Shown piece after piece: positions 15,444-23,933 of a stretch of DNA of 64,000 bases. The stretch comes from Streptomyces sp. NBC_00353. GTDB lineage: Bacteria; Actinomycetota; Actinomycetes; Streptomycetales; Streptomycetaceae. Position numbers and translations under genes: made by a program. Below the pieces are notes generated by a model. That model was not told where the DNA came from and searched no databases. It was given only the letters and a program-made list of their open reading frames with translations. Where the stretch lies: assembly GCF_036108815.1 (NCBI RefSeq), contig NZ_CP107985.1, positions 2,170,001 to 2,234,000 of the forward strand, given 5' to 3'. The first letter of the stretch is position 1. The number at the start of each line of letters is the position of its first letter.

Positions 15444-16346
15444 ATGGACACCATGCGTGAACGCTTCATCACCACCGCGTCCCACCTCCTGGACGACGAC
15501 CCCAGGCTCGCCGTCGTGCTGGCCGAGATCAGCCGCGACGGCTTCGACCGGGCCGAGCGCACCCATCCGGACCGGGTGATCAATGTCGGCATCCGGGAGC
15601 AGCTGCTGATCGGCGCCGGGGCCGGACTGGCGCTGACCGGGATGCGGCCGATCATCCACACGTTCGCCCCCTTCCTGGTGGAGCGGCCGTTCGAGCAGGT
15701 GAAGCTCGACTTCGGGCATCAGGGCGTGTCCGGGGTACTGGTCAGCGCCGGAGGTTCGTACGACTGGCCGGCCGCGGGCATCACCCATATGGCACCGGGC
15801 GATGTCGCCCTGATGGACACCCTCGACGGCTGGACCGTGCAGGTCCCGGGCCACCCCGACGAGGCCGAGACCCTGCTGCGCGAGGCCGCCGCCGGGGAGG
15901 GCCGGGTCTATCTGCGGCTCTCGCTCCAGCAGAACGAGCGGGCCCGGCCGGTCGGCGCCGGGTCCGGATCGACTCCGGTGCGGGAGGGGAGCCAAGGCGT
16001 GGTGATCGCCGTCGGGCCCATGCTCGACAATGTGCTCGCAGCGACGGACGGCCTGGATGTCACGGTGCTGTACGCGACGACGGTGCGCCCGTTCGACGCG
16101 GCGGGGCTGCGGCGGGCGGTCGGGGCGAGGGAGACGGCGGACGCGGTGATCGTGGAGCCGTACCTGTCGGGCACCTCGACGGGCGTGGTCAACGACGCAC
16201 TCGCCGATGTGCCGCACCGGGTACTGGGGCTCGGGGTGGGCAGGGCCGAACTGCGCCGCTACGGGCAGATGGACGAGCAAATCGCCGCGCACGGCCTGGA
16301 TCCGCGCGGGCTACGGGAGCGGATCGGCGGCTTCCTGAACAGCTGA
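15444..16346 (+). CDS. Transketolase, C-terminal subunit
   Basis: A 300-residue protein matching the pyrimidine-binding and C-terminal domains of transketolase. VINVGIREQ carries the catalytic glutamate E52 that contacts the thiamine ring; GGSYDWPAAGITHMAPGDVAL and the C-terminal VLYATTVRPFD region follow the split-transketolase pattern. The start is ATG 15444 with CGAGGAG upstream (about 15426). It is cotranscribed with the N-terminal subunit gene. The next gene starts 260 bp downstream from its own promoter, so this is a two-gene unit. Confidence 0.92.
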   Translation: MDTMRERFITTASHLLDDDPRLAVVLAEISRDGFDRAERTHPDRVINVGIREQLLIGAGAGLALTGMRPIIHTFAPFLVERPFEQVKLDFGHQGVSGVLVSAGGSYDWPAAGITHMAPGDVALMDTLDGWTVQVPGHPDEAETLLREAAAGEGRVYLRLSLQQNERARPVGAGSGSTPVREGSQGVVIAVGPMLDNVLAATDGLDVTVLYATTVRPFDAAGLRRAVGARETADAVIVEPYLSGTSTGVVNDALADVPHRVLGLGVGRAELRRYGQMDEQIAAHGLDPRGLRERIGGFLNS

Positions 16347-16509
16347 AACCGCGTGGGGGACACAGTGCGCCTCCTGCAACGGGATGAGGCCGGCCCCAGG
16401 TGGCCGGTCGACCCGTCAGCCGCTGAGAGGCCTGGCGACGGGGTCCGGCCCGCCCGCACCAGCCCGCACTCCCCGTCACAGCGAAGTCACAGAGAGCCCT
16501 TCCGACCCA

Positions 16510-16567
16510 TTGACCCCGCGGATGACGTGAACCTACTCTGAACGGCGTACTCCAGAAAGCGCTTTCT
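16510..16567 (+). promoter_or_regulatory. Promoter and LacI-type operator of the ThuA/sugar dehydrogenase gene
   Basis: TTGACC (16510-16515) and TACTCT (16534-16539) are spaced by 18 bp. The perfect 14-bp palindrome AGAAAGCGCTTTCT (16554-16567) starts about 8 bp past the predicted transcription start, a classic repression position. The same palindrome lies at 24869-24882, between a LacI gene and an ABC transporter operon. Confidence 0.75.
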
Positions 16568-16605
16568 ACATCCCGCAGTCGGCATCTACCGCACAGGGAG
16601 CGCCC

Positions 16606-19600
16606 ATGAGTCACCACCCGCCCCTCAGAGATCCGCTGAGCAGACAACACCTGCCGAGCAGGCACCCCTCGCGAGGATTACCGTCGCCTCTCCTCGCTCT
16701 CACCGCACTCCTGGCCCTGGTCCTCGGCCTGCTGGTGGCCTCGCCACCCCGCGCCCACGCGGCCCCCTTCCGGGTCCTGGTCTATTCCGAGGTCACCAAC
16801 TTCAGGCACGACTCGATCCCCGCAGGGGTCGACGCGATCAAGAAGCTCGGCGCGGAGAACGGCTTCGACGTGGAGGCCACCGACGATTCGGCGGTCTTCA
16901 ACGACACCGATCTCGCCCGCTTCCAGGCCATCGTCTTCAACAACACCAACTCCACCCCGGAGACAGGTGACTTGCTGAGTGCCGACGAGCGGGCCGCCCT
17001 GCAGAAGTTCATACGCGGGGGCGGCGGCTGGGTAGGGCTGCATGCCGCGTCCGCCAGCGAACGCGACTGGGACTGGTACGAGGGACTGGTCGGCGCGATC
17101 TTCGACCAGCATCCCGCCGTGCAGACCGGCCGGATCAAGGTCCTCGACCATGCGCACCCGTCCACCAAGGGCCTTCCGGACCTCTGGGAGCGCACGGAGG
17201 AGTGGTACAACTGGCGCACCAACCCGACCTCCAAGGTGCACACGCTCGCGCAGATCAAGGTGCGCGACGGCATCACCGGTCTGGACGAGGGCGTGGACCA
17301 TCCGTGGTCCTGGTGCCAGAACTACGACGGCGGACGCTCCTGGTTCACCGCGGGCGGGCATGCGGCGTCGGCCTTCCAGGAGCAGGGCTTCGTCAAGCAT
17401 CTGCTGGGCGGCATCGAATGGGCCGCGGGTGCCAAGTCGGGTGACTGCACGGCGACCCGTACCGGTTCGTTCCAGCGCACCGCCCTGGCCACCAGCGATC
17501 TCGCCGACCCGTTCGAGCTGGCCGTCGCCCCCGACCGCCGGGTGTTCTTCGCCCAGCGCACCGGGAAGCTGAAGGTCATCGACCAGCAGACCATGAAGGT
17601 CACGACGGCACTGGACTTCGCGTACACACCGGAGATGACCAGCCAGTCCGACGGGCTGCTCGGCCTCGCGCTCGATCCCGGCTTCGCCACGAACAACTGG
17701 CTCTATCTCCTGCACTCCGACAAGACGGAGAAGCGGCTCAACCTGTCCCGCTTCACCGTGACCGGCAACACGGTCGACCCGGCGTCGGAGAAGCGACTGC
17801 TGACCATTCCGACCTGGCGGGGCGAGGGCCGGGCCAACTCCCACATGGCAGGTTCGCTCGCCTTCGACAAGGACGGCAATCTGTACGCGGCGACGGGCGA
17901 CAACACCGACCCGTTCGCCTCGGACGGCTTCAACCCGATCGACGAGAGCGAGGGCCGGCGCGCCTGGGACGCCCAGGGCACGGCGGGCAACACGAACGAT
18001 CTGCGCGGCAAGATCCTGCGCATCACGCCGAAGGACGACGGCACGTACACCGTCCCGGAGGGCAATCTCTTCTCGCCCGGTAAGGAGAAGACGCGTCCGG
18101 AGATCTACGCGATGGGGATGCGCAACCCGTTCCGGATCACCACGGATCCGCTGAGCGGCGCGCTGATGGTCGCCGACTACGGCCCGGACGCCAAGGCCGC
18201 GGTCGCCGACCGCGGGCCCGAGGGCACGGTCGAGTACACCCGTATCACCAAGGCGGGGAACTTCGGCTGGCCGTACTGCATCGGCAACAACACCCCTTTC
18301 AACGACTACGACTTCGCGGCGAAGAAGTCGGGCCCGAAGTTCGACTGTGCGGCGCTCGTCAACGATTCGCCGAACAACACCGGGCTGCGGGAGCTGCCGC
18401 CTGCCCAGCCGGCCACGGTCTGGTACGCCTACTCCGCGTCCGCCGAATTCCCGGAGCTCGGCACCGGCGGTGGTGGCCCGATGAGCGGTCCGGTCTACGA
18501 CTACGACCCCGACAACACGTACCGCACCAAGTTCCCCGAGTACTTCGAGGGGAAGTGGCTCACCTACGAGCTGACCCGCCAGTGGTTCAAGACGTTCTCG
18601 TTCCAGCAGAAGGACCAGACGTTCACCGATCCGCGGTTCGCTCCGGTCAAGGCCGGTGATCTCCAGTCGATCAACGGCGTCTTCGCGGACATGAAATGGA
18701 ACCAGCCGTTCGATGCCGACTTCGGCCCCGACGGAGCGCTGTACGTCATCGACTTCGGCCTCGGCAGCGGCACCGGACGCGGCGGCAGCAACGAAGGGGC
18801 GGGCATCTACCGGATCGACTACGTCGGTGACGGACGGCTGCCCAACGCGAAGATCACCGCGAGCCGGGACAGCGGTCCGGCACCGCTCACCGTCGCGTTC
18901 TCCAGCGCGGGATCCGGCCTGCCGGAGGGTCAACCGGTCACCTATGCCTGGGACTTCGACGGCAACGGCACCACCGACTCGACGGAGCCGAACCCCTCGT
19001 ACACGTACCGCACCAAGGGGCTCATCACGGCACGCCTGACCGTCACCGGGCCCGGTGGTCTGACCGCGCAGGCCGTGCAGGACATCACCGTCGGCAACAC
19101 CAGGCCCGAGGTGACGATCAAACAGCCGCCGAACGGGGGGATGTTCAGCTTCGGCGACACCATTGCGTTCACGGTCAAGGTGAAGGACAAGGAGGACGGG
19201 CGGAACGGGCAGCCGATCGACTGCTCCCGGGTGGTCGTACAGTCGCAGCTCGGCCACGACACCCATCTGCATCCGCTCGACAACTACACCGGCTGCACGG
19301 GCGAGATCGTCACGGACGCCGGGGACAGCCACGGCCCGGGACAGAACCTGTACTACGGGATCACCGCCCAGTACGAGGACAAGGGTGCCCCCGGCGCACC
19401 CGCGCTCACCGGCTCGACCTCGCTGACGCTGCGCACCACGTTCCGTGAGGCGGAGCACTTCACGGCGACCGGCGGCGCGCACGACGGTGTGGTGGTCGCG
19501 AGCAGGGCCGACGCCTCCGGCGGTAAGCGGCTGACCGAGATCGAGGACGCCGACTGGATCAGCTTCGATCCGGTGCATCTGAAGAACATCGACTCGGTGA

Positions 19601-20127
19601 CGGTCGGCGCGGCCTCCGGCGGGATCGGTGGCACCGTGGAGTTCCGGTCCGGGTCCCCGACGGGTCCCCTGCTCGGCAAGGTGACCGTTCCGAACACCGG
19701 TGACTGGGGCAAGGTCGTCTCGCCGACGACGGCCCTGGAGAACCCGGGAAGCAGTGTGAAGCTGTACGCGGTGTTCAGCAATCCGGATTGGTCGAGCGAC
19801 AAAGCAGATCTGTTCGCGGTGGACTGGCTGCACTTCAACGGGCCCGGCGTCGAGAAGAAGCCCGGTACGAAGGTCAAGGTGAAAGCGGCCCCGGCCACAG
19901 GCACGTCGCCGCTCGCCGTCGCGCTGAGCGGTGTGGTCGAGCCGGTCGCCGGTCGCACCATCACCTCGTACCACTGGGACTTCGGCGACAACGTCAAACC
20001 CACGGGCGCGGAAGGCGCGACCGCGACACACACCTACGACCGCAAGGGTGCGTACACCGCACATCTGACCGTCACCGACGACAAGGGCGACACGAGCACC
20101 GGTTCCGTCCGCATCGACGTGAGCTGA
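16606..20127 (+). CDS. Secreted multidomain protein: ThuA, PQQ-type sugar dehydrogenase, PKD, CBM6-like, PKD
   Basis: A 1173-residue exported protein. A long signal peptide (about 1-52, ending AHA) is followed by a ThuA-like domain (54-260; RGGGGWVGLHAAS, WSWCQNYDGGRSWFTAGGH). A glucose/sorbosone dehydrogenase-type six-bladed propeller spans about 286-740 (DGLLGLALDPGF, GMRNPFRI, GNFGWPYCIGNN, FGPDGALYVIDFG). A PKD domain lies at 745-832, a CBM6-like carbohydrate-binding domain at about 944-1080 (FREAEHF, DWISFDPVHL) and a second PKD at 1087-1172. It probably oxidises or remodels a sugar bound at the cell surface. The start is ATG 16606 after ACAGGGAG. It precedes a sugar isomerase-like gene by 27 bp, forming an operon under the LacI palindrome. 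Confidence 0.93.
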   Translation: MSHHPPLRDPLSRQHLPSRHPSRGLPSPLLALTALLALVLGLLVASPPRAHAAPFRVLVYSEVTNFRHDSIPAGVDAIKKLGAENGFDVEATDDSAVFNDTDLARFQAIVFNNTNSTPETGDLLSADERAALQKFIRGGGGWVGLHAASASERDWDWYEGLVGAIFDQHPAVQTGRIKVLDHAHPSTKGLPDLWERTEEWYNWRTNPTSKVHTLAQIKVRDGITGLDEGVDHPWSWCQNYDGGRSWFTAGGHAASAFQEQGFVKHLLGGIEWAAGAKSGDCTATRTGSFQRTALATSDLADPFELAVAPDRRVFFAQRTGKLKVIDQQTMKVTTALDFAYTPEMTSQSDGLLGLALDPGFATNNWLYLLHSDKTEKRLNLSRFTVTGNTVDPASEKRLLTIPTWRGEGRANSHMAGSLAFDKDGNLYAATGDNTDPFASDGFNPIDESEGRRAWDAQGTAGNTNDLRGKILRITPKDDGTYTVPEGNLFSPGKEKTRPEIYAMGMRNPFRITTDPLSGALMVADYGPDAKAAVADRGPEGTVEYTRITKAGNFGWPYCIGNNTPFNDYDFAAKKSGPKFDCAALVNDSPNNTGLRELPPAQPATVWYAYSASAEFPELGTGGGGPMSGPVYDYDPDNTYRTKFPEYFEGKWLTYELTRQWFKTFSFQQKDQTFTDPRFAPVKAGDLQSINGVFADMKWNQPFDADFGPDGALYVIDFGLGSGTGRGGSNEGAGIYRIDYVGDGRLPNAKITASRDSGPAPLTVAFSSAGSGLPEGQPVTYAWDFDGNGTTDSTEPNPSYTYRTKGLITARLTVTGPGGLTAQAVQDITVGNTRPEVTIKQPPNGGMFSFGDTIAFTVKVKDKEDGRNGQPIDCSRVVVQSQLGHDTHLHPLDNYTGCTGEIVTDAGDSHGPGQNLYYGITAQYEDKGAPGAPALTGSTSLTLRTTFREAEHFTATGGAHDGVVVASRADASGGKRLTEIEDADWISFDPVHLKNIDSVTVGAASGGIGGTVEFRSGSPTGPLLGKVTVPNTGDWGKVVSPTTALENPGSSVKLYAVFSNPDWSSDKADLFAVDWLHFNGPGVEKKPGTKVKVKAAPATGTSPLAVALSGVVEPVAGRTITSYHWDFGDNVKPTGAEGATATHTYDRKGAYTAHLTVTDDKGDTSTGSVRIDVS

Positions 20128-20154
20128 GCGCGCGTCGACTGAGAGGAGACATAT

Positions 20155-21012
20155 ATGAACAGCACACGACGTGCGTTTCTCGGTACGGCTCTGGGTGCCG
20201 CCGCGGCCGCCGGTCTCGGTACGGCCCCGGCGTCCGCCGCAGGGTCCGACCGCTGCCGCCGCATACCGCCGTCCGGGATCGGCATGCACCTGTACACGAT
20301 GCGCACGACGCTCGCGACGGACTTCCGGGGCACGCTGGAACGGCTCGCGGAGATCGGGTACGCCACGGTCGGGGTGAGCGGCCGGCACGGCAACAGCGCC
20401 GCCGACATCCGGCGGATGCTCGACGAGACACGGCTCAAGGCGGTCCTCGAACATGTCGGGTACGACATCGTGCGGGGAGCCGGGCTGCCGCAGGCGCTGG
20501 AGGACATCCACACGCTGGGCGGCAAGTGGATCGTCGTGCCGAGTCTGCCGGGGTCGCTGCACAGTCCGGCCGGATACCGGGAGGCGGCACGGGAGTTCAA
20601 CAAGGCGGGGCTGGCGGCCCGCGAATCCGGGCTGAAGCTGCTGTACCACAATCACGGCACGGACCATCAGGTGGTGGACGGTGTCAGCCTGTACGACATC
20701 CTGCTCGCCGAGACCGATCCGGAACTCGTCGGCTTCGAGCTGGATCTGTACTGGGCGGCCAACGGGGGCGCCTCGGCGCCCGGCGAGCTGTTCGTACGCC
20801 ATCCCCGGCGCTTCCCGGCGCTGCATGTGAAGGACATGGCTCCGGACGGGGACTTCGCCGATGTCGGGTCGGGGGTGCTGGACTTCCCCACGATGTTCGA
20901 CACTGCGCGACAGGGCGGGGTGAAGCAGTGGCTGGTGGAGCACGACTCGCCGGCTGATCCGTTCGCGTCGGCACTCGCCAGCTATACGTATCTGTCGCGG
21001 CTGCGGTACTGA
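20155..21012 (+). CDS. Tat-exported sugar phosphate isomerase/epimerase-like TIM-barrel protein
   Basis: A 285-residue protein with a twin-arginine signal (NSTRRAFLGTALGAAAAAGL, cleavage after ASA). The mature part is a xylose-isomerase-like TIM barrel: GIGMHLYTMRT, the YHNHGTDHQ strand with its metal-binding histidines, GFELDLYWAANGG, and FPALHVKDM. The final helix contains QWLVEHDSP. These enzymes isomerise or epimerise sugars; export implies an extracellular substrate, in line with the ThuA/sugar dehydrogenase upstream. ATG 20155 follows GAGAGGAGA. A strong terminator follows at 21031. Confidence 0.88.
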   Translation: MNSTRRAFLGTALGAAAAAGLGTAPASAAGSDRCRRIPPSGIGMHLYTMRTTLATDFRGTLERLAEIGYATVGVSGRHGNSAADIRRMLDETRLKAVLEHVGYDIVRGAGLPQALEDIHTLGGKWIVVPSLPGSLHSPAGYREAAREFNKAGLAARESGLKLLYHNHGTDHQVVDGVSLYDILLAETDPELVGFELDLYWAANGGASAPGELFVRHPRRFPALHVKDMAPDGDFADVGSGVLDFPTMFDTARQGGVKQWLVEHDSPADPFASALASYTYLSRLRY

Positions 21013-21030
21013 ACGGTCCGGCGTGCGGCA

Positions 21031-21066
21031 CGGCCCCGGAGAGCGTTGCTCGGGTCTCCGGGGCCG
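21031..21066. terminator. Terminator after the sugar isomerase-like gene
   Basis: CGGCCCCGGAGA (21031-21042) pairs with TCTCCGGGGCCG (21055-21066): a 12-bp stem with a 12-nt loop. It can also serve the opposite strand, where a gene tail ends at 21076. Confidence 0.75.
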
Positions 21067-21075
21067 CTGCGGTGC

Positions 21076-21132
21076 TCAGTGGGCGGCAAGCAGCTGCTCG
21101 TACCAGGCGAGGGTTGCGTCGACCGTGGCCGG
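21076..21132 (-). pseudogene. Orphan 3' tail of a minus-strand gene
   Basis: On the minus strand the frame reads PATVDATLAWYEQLLAAH and stops at TGA 21076. It looks like the last helix of a NAD-dependent epimerase-type or similar enzyme. Directly upstream of it the DNA becomes TetR coding sequence on the other strand, so the rest of the gene has been deleted. It is evidence of a recombination junction near 21130. Confidence 0.4.
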
Positions 21133-21814
21133 GTCGGAGATCAAGGAAGCCGCCCTCCGGAAACTCGCCGAGGGGGGTGTCGCGGCGCTCGCGCTGACCC
21201 GTATCGCCAAGGACATGGGGCTCTCCGGCCCGGCGCTCTACCGCTACTTCGCCAGCCGCGACGATCTGCTGAACGCGCTGATCAGGGACGCGTACGACGA
21301 AGCGGCGGCGGCCATGGCCGAAGCGGCCGCCCGTTCCACGGCCGCCTCACAAGGCCCGCGCGCACACCTGCACTCACTCGCGGAGGCCTACCGGGCCTGG
21401 GCCGTCGCCGAGCCGCATCGCTACCTGTTGATCCAGGGCGCCCCGGTGCCGGGCTATGTCGCACCGGCCGACACCCTGGACCGGGCCCGGGCCGTGCTCG
21501 GGCCGTTCCTGCCGGTCTTCGCGGGCGGGTCGCCGGAGGCCGAAGTGGTCGGCGTGGTGGACCAGATGACGGCGTGGGCCGGGTCGGACGCGGCCGTGGC
21601 CGTGGCCGGATGGGTGGCCGAGTATGTGCCGGCCGCCGCCGGCGACACCGGGATGTCGGGGCTGGCTCTGGCCGGCGCCGTGCTCGCCTGGGCGCAACTG
21701 CACGGATCGGTCGGGCTCGAGGCGGCCGGCCAGTTCGCGGGTATGGGACACGGCGGCGACACGCTGCTGGCCGCGCAGACCGAGATGCTGGCGAACGCGT
21801 TCGCACTGGCGTGA
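21125..21814 (+). pseudogene. TetR family regulator lacking its normal N-terminus
   Basis: From about 21131 the frame is a clear TetR protein: SEIKEAALRKLAEGGVAALA, then LTRIAKDMGLSGPALYRYFA and SRDDLLNALIRDAYDEA, with a normal ligand-binding domain to 21814. Homologues of this type have roughly 20 more residues with their own start before SEIKEAAL. Here that part is replaced by the tail of an opposite-strand gene. A GTG at 21125 could start a 229-residue product with a nearly complete helix-turn-helix, but no ribosome site is visible. It is either 5'-truncated and dead or expressed from this makeshift start. Confidence 0.6.
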
Positions 21815-21990
21815 GGTCCGGGTCCGTGGGAACGGGGACAGCGGCCTGCGCGCGAGGGCCGGGGCGCAGGCGGCTTCGTACAAGGGCCGGTTCGCAGGCG
21901 TCGGCGCACGCAGACCCGGGCGTCGGCACATCCGCGCGCAGACCGGGGCGTCGGCGGCTGTGCACGCGGGCCGGGGCACCCACGCACGAA

Positions 21991-22013
21991 GGCCGGGGCG
22001 ATGCGCCCCGGCC
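21991..22013. terminator. Bidirectional terminator between TetR and ABC genes
   Basis: GGCCGGGGCG (21991-22000) pairs with CGCCCCGGCC (22004-22013), a 10-bp stem with loop ATG. It separates convergent genes. The 170 bases before it are very GC-rich with loosely repeated GGCCGGGGC/GGGCGTCGGC words and no gene. Confidence 0.65.
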
Positions 22014-22023
22014 CCTTGCCTCG

Positions 22024-22860
22024 TCAGTCGTGCGCGGACGCCGCCCCGAGCAGATCGCGGATGTGGGCGGCCGCGTCCCGGAACTCCGGGCGGCCGAGCG
22101 TCTCGCCGTACTCCCGTTCCGCGTCCAGTCCCACCTCGATGATCTCGGTGATGGTGCCCGGCCGTGGGCTCATCACCACCACCCGGTCGGCCAGATAGAC
22201 CGCCTCCGATATCGAGTGGGTGACCAGCAGCACGGTGGTGCCGGTCTCCCGCCAGATGCGGTTGAGCTCCATGTTCATCTGCTCGCGGGTGAGGGCGTCG
22301 AGCGCGCCGAACGGCTCGTCCATCAGCAGGACCGGCGGTTCGTGCAGCAAGGCCCGGCACAGCGCCACCCGTTGCTGCATGCCACCGGACAACTCGTGTG
22401 GATACGCGTCCTCGAAGCCGTCCAGCCCGGTCATCCGGATCAGTGCGTCGACCCGTTCGCGCGCCCGGGCCGCGGGCATCTTCCGGATCTCCGCCTGGAG
22501 CAGGATGTTGCGGCGCGCGGAACGCCACTCGAGGAGAGCGGCGCGCTGGAAGACGTAACCGATGTCGTGCCGTGGGCCCGTGACCTGTTCACCACCGAGC
22601 CGGACCTCGCCCGTGGACGGCTTCAGCAGTCCCGCGACCAGCTTGAGCAGGGTCGACTTGCCGCATCCGGACGGACCGACCAGGGCCACGAACTCGCCCG
22701 GCGCCACATCGAGCGAGACGTCACGCAGGGCGGTGACGTCGCGGTTCCTGCCGCGGAACCGCACCGAGACGTCCGACACCCCGACGGCCGGAGTGACGGC
22801 GCCGCGGTCGCCCGCGGACAGCGGGTCCCGCTCCAGGGGCTTCGCCTCCTGCTTGGGCAT
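22024..22860 (-). CDS. ABC transporter ATP-binding protein (SsuB/TauB/ThiZ type)
   Basis: A 278-residue ATPase of the nitrate/sulfonate/taurine family. Walker A is GPSGCGKST, the signature is LSGGMQQR, and Walker B with the catalytic glutamate is LLMDEPFGALD; the H-loop is VTHSISEA. ATG 22860 is preferred because GAAGGG lies 6 nt upstream; an ATG at 22866 overlaps the stop of the binding-protein gene (ATGA). It is the last gene of a permease, binding protein, ATPase operon and ends at a terminator. Substrates of this family include sulfonates, nitrate, bicarbonate and pyrimidine thiamine precursors. Confidence 0.93.
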   Translation of the reverse strand: MPKQEAKPLERDPLSAGDRGAVTPAVGVSDVSVRFRGRNRDVTALRDVSLDVAPGEFVALVGPSGCGKSTLLKLVAGLLKPSTGEVRLGGEQVTGPRHDIGYVFQRAALLEWRSARRNILLQAEIRKMPAARARERVDALIRMTGLDGFEDAYPHELSGGMQQRVALCRALLHEPPVLLMDEPFGALDALTREQMNMELNRIWRETGTTVLLVTHSISEAVYLADRVVVMSPRPGTITEIIEVGLDAEREYGETLGRPEFRDAAAHIRDLLGAASAHD

Positions 22861-22862
22861 CG

Positions 22863-23882
22863 TCATCCCTTCAGCGCTGTCTTCGCGTCCCAGTACTCCC
22901 CGACGGCCTTCGGCTCGGCGACCATGCCGGCTTCGGCGAAGACATCGATGGTCTGCTGCCAGTCCGCCTCGTTGTTGACCCCGGGTGCCTTGCCCTCGGT
23001 CGACGAGGTGTGCAGCAGCGTGAGCGTCGTCTTGAACTGCTCCGCCAGCACGTTCTTCGGCGGCAGCTGCTCCGACGCTCCGTCCATCGCCGCAACCGCG
23101 GGACCGGGCGCCTTCTCCGCGGCGGCCCACGCCTCGCTGACCGCCTGCGCCATGCGCCCCGCGAGCTCGGGCTTCGAGGCGAGAAGCTTCTGCCCGGCGA
23201 GCAGGCCGTTGGAGTAGAAGTTCAGCCCGTTCTCGGAGAAGCGGAGGTAGGAGACGGGCTTCTTGGCCTTGTCCTGCATGGTCGGGCCCTGGTCACTGGC
23301 GTATCCGAGCAGTCCGTCGGTCTTCCCCGAGATCACCGCGGCGATCTTGCCCGCCGGGTCGGTGTTCTGGACCTTCACGTCCGACTCGTCGATGTTGTTC
23401 TTCTTGAGGAAGATCGGGAACGTCTTGGAGAGCGCGTCCCCGGCCGTCCCGGCGATCGTCTTCCCCTTGAGATCGGCGGGTGACCCGATGCCCTTGGCGT
23501 CGAAGGACTGCACGGATGCGGGAGTGGTCTGAAGGAAAACGCCGAGGCTCTTGACCCGTACCCCTTGGTCGACCGCGGCCAGCAGCGCCGGGGTGTCGGC
23601 CCAGCCGAAGTCGGTCTGCCCCGCGGCGGTCGCCTGCACCGTCTTCTGCGAGCCCTGGCCCGCCTGAATCGTCAGATCGATGCCGTGCTTCTCGAAGATC
23701 TTCTGCTGCTTGCCGTAGTAGAACGGCGCGTGTTCGCCGTACGGATACCAGTTGAGCGTCAGCGTGACCTTGTCCAGCTTCTTCCCCGATTCACCGGTGG
23801 TGGTCGACGCGTCGTTCCCGCCGCAGGCCGTGGCCAGCAGAACAAGAGGTACGACACCGATCAGGAGTCTGCGCGGGTGCAT
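22863..23882 (-). CDS. ABC transporter substrate-binding lipoprotein (NMT1/THI5-like)
   Basis: A 339-residue lipoprotein. The signal peptide ends in the lipobox LLATAC (cysteine near residue 20). The mature part starts VTLTLNWYPYGEHAPFYYGK, as in NMT1/THI5-like and ThiY-like proteins, followed by IDLTIQAGQGSQKTVQATAAGQTDFGWADT in two-domain periplasmic-binding-protein style. Ligands of relatives include pyrimidine precursors, sulfonates and nitrate. The gene lies 51 bp after the permease gene and overlaps the ATPase gene. The control region has a palindrome typical of sugar-responsive LacI proteins, so the ligand may be a sugar-related compound; this is inference. Confidence 0.9.
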   Translation of the reverse strand: MHPRRLLIGVVPLVLLATACGGNDASTTTGESGKKLDKVTLTLNWYPYGEHAPFYYGKQQKIFEKHGIDLTIQAGQGSQKTVQATAAGQTDFGWADTPALLAAVDQGVRVKSLGVFLQTTPASVQSFDAKGIGSPADLKGKTIAGTAGDALSKTFPIFLKKNNIDESDVKVQNTDPAGKIAAVISGKTDGLLGYASDQGPTMQDKAKKPVSYLRFSENGLNFYSNGLLAGQKLLASKPELAGRMAQAVSEAWAAAEKAPGPAVAAMDGASEQLPPKNVLAEQFKTTLTLLHTSSTEGKAPGVNNEADWQQTIDVFAEAGMVAEPKAVGEYWDAKTALKG

Positions 23883-23933
23883 GGGCTGGCCCTTCTCGCG
23901 ACGGGGTCCGTGACAGCAGTCAGTGGGTGGCGT

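Noticed and set aside
14684..16346. The possibility that the two transketolase genes are one gene broken by a frameshift
   Set aside because: Each has its own start, the second has a ribosome site, and split transketolases of these lengths are a known form.
16678..20943. A 1421-codon open frame on the minus strand opposite the ThuA/sugar dehydrogenase and isomerase genes
   Set aside because: It is antisense to two genes with clear domains. Its protein is Arg/Gly/Val-rich without motifs; long antisense frames are common at this GC content.
21815..21990. GC-rich repeated words after the truncated TetR gene, at first resembling a CRISPR or tandem array
   Set aside because: Units are irregular in length and sequence, with no spacers and no cas genes; probably compositional.
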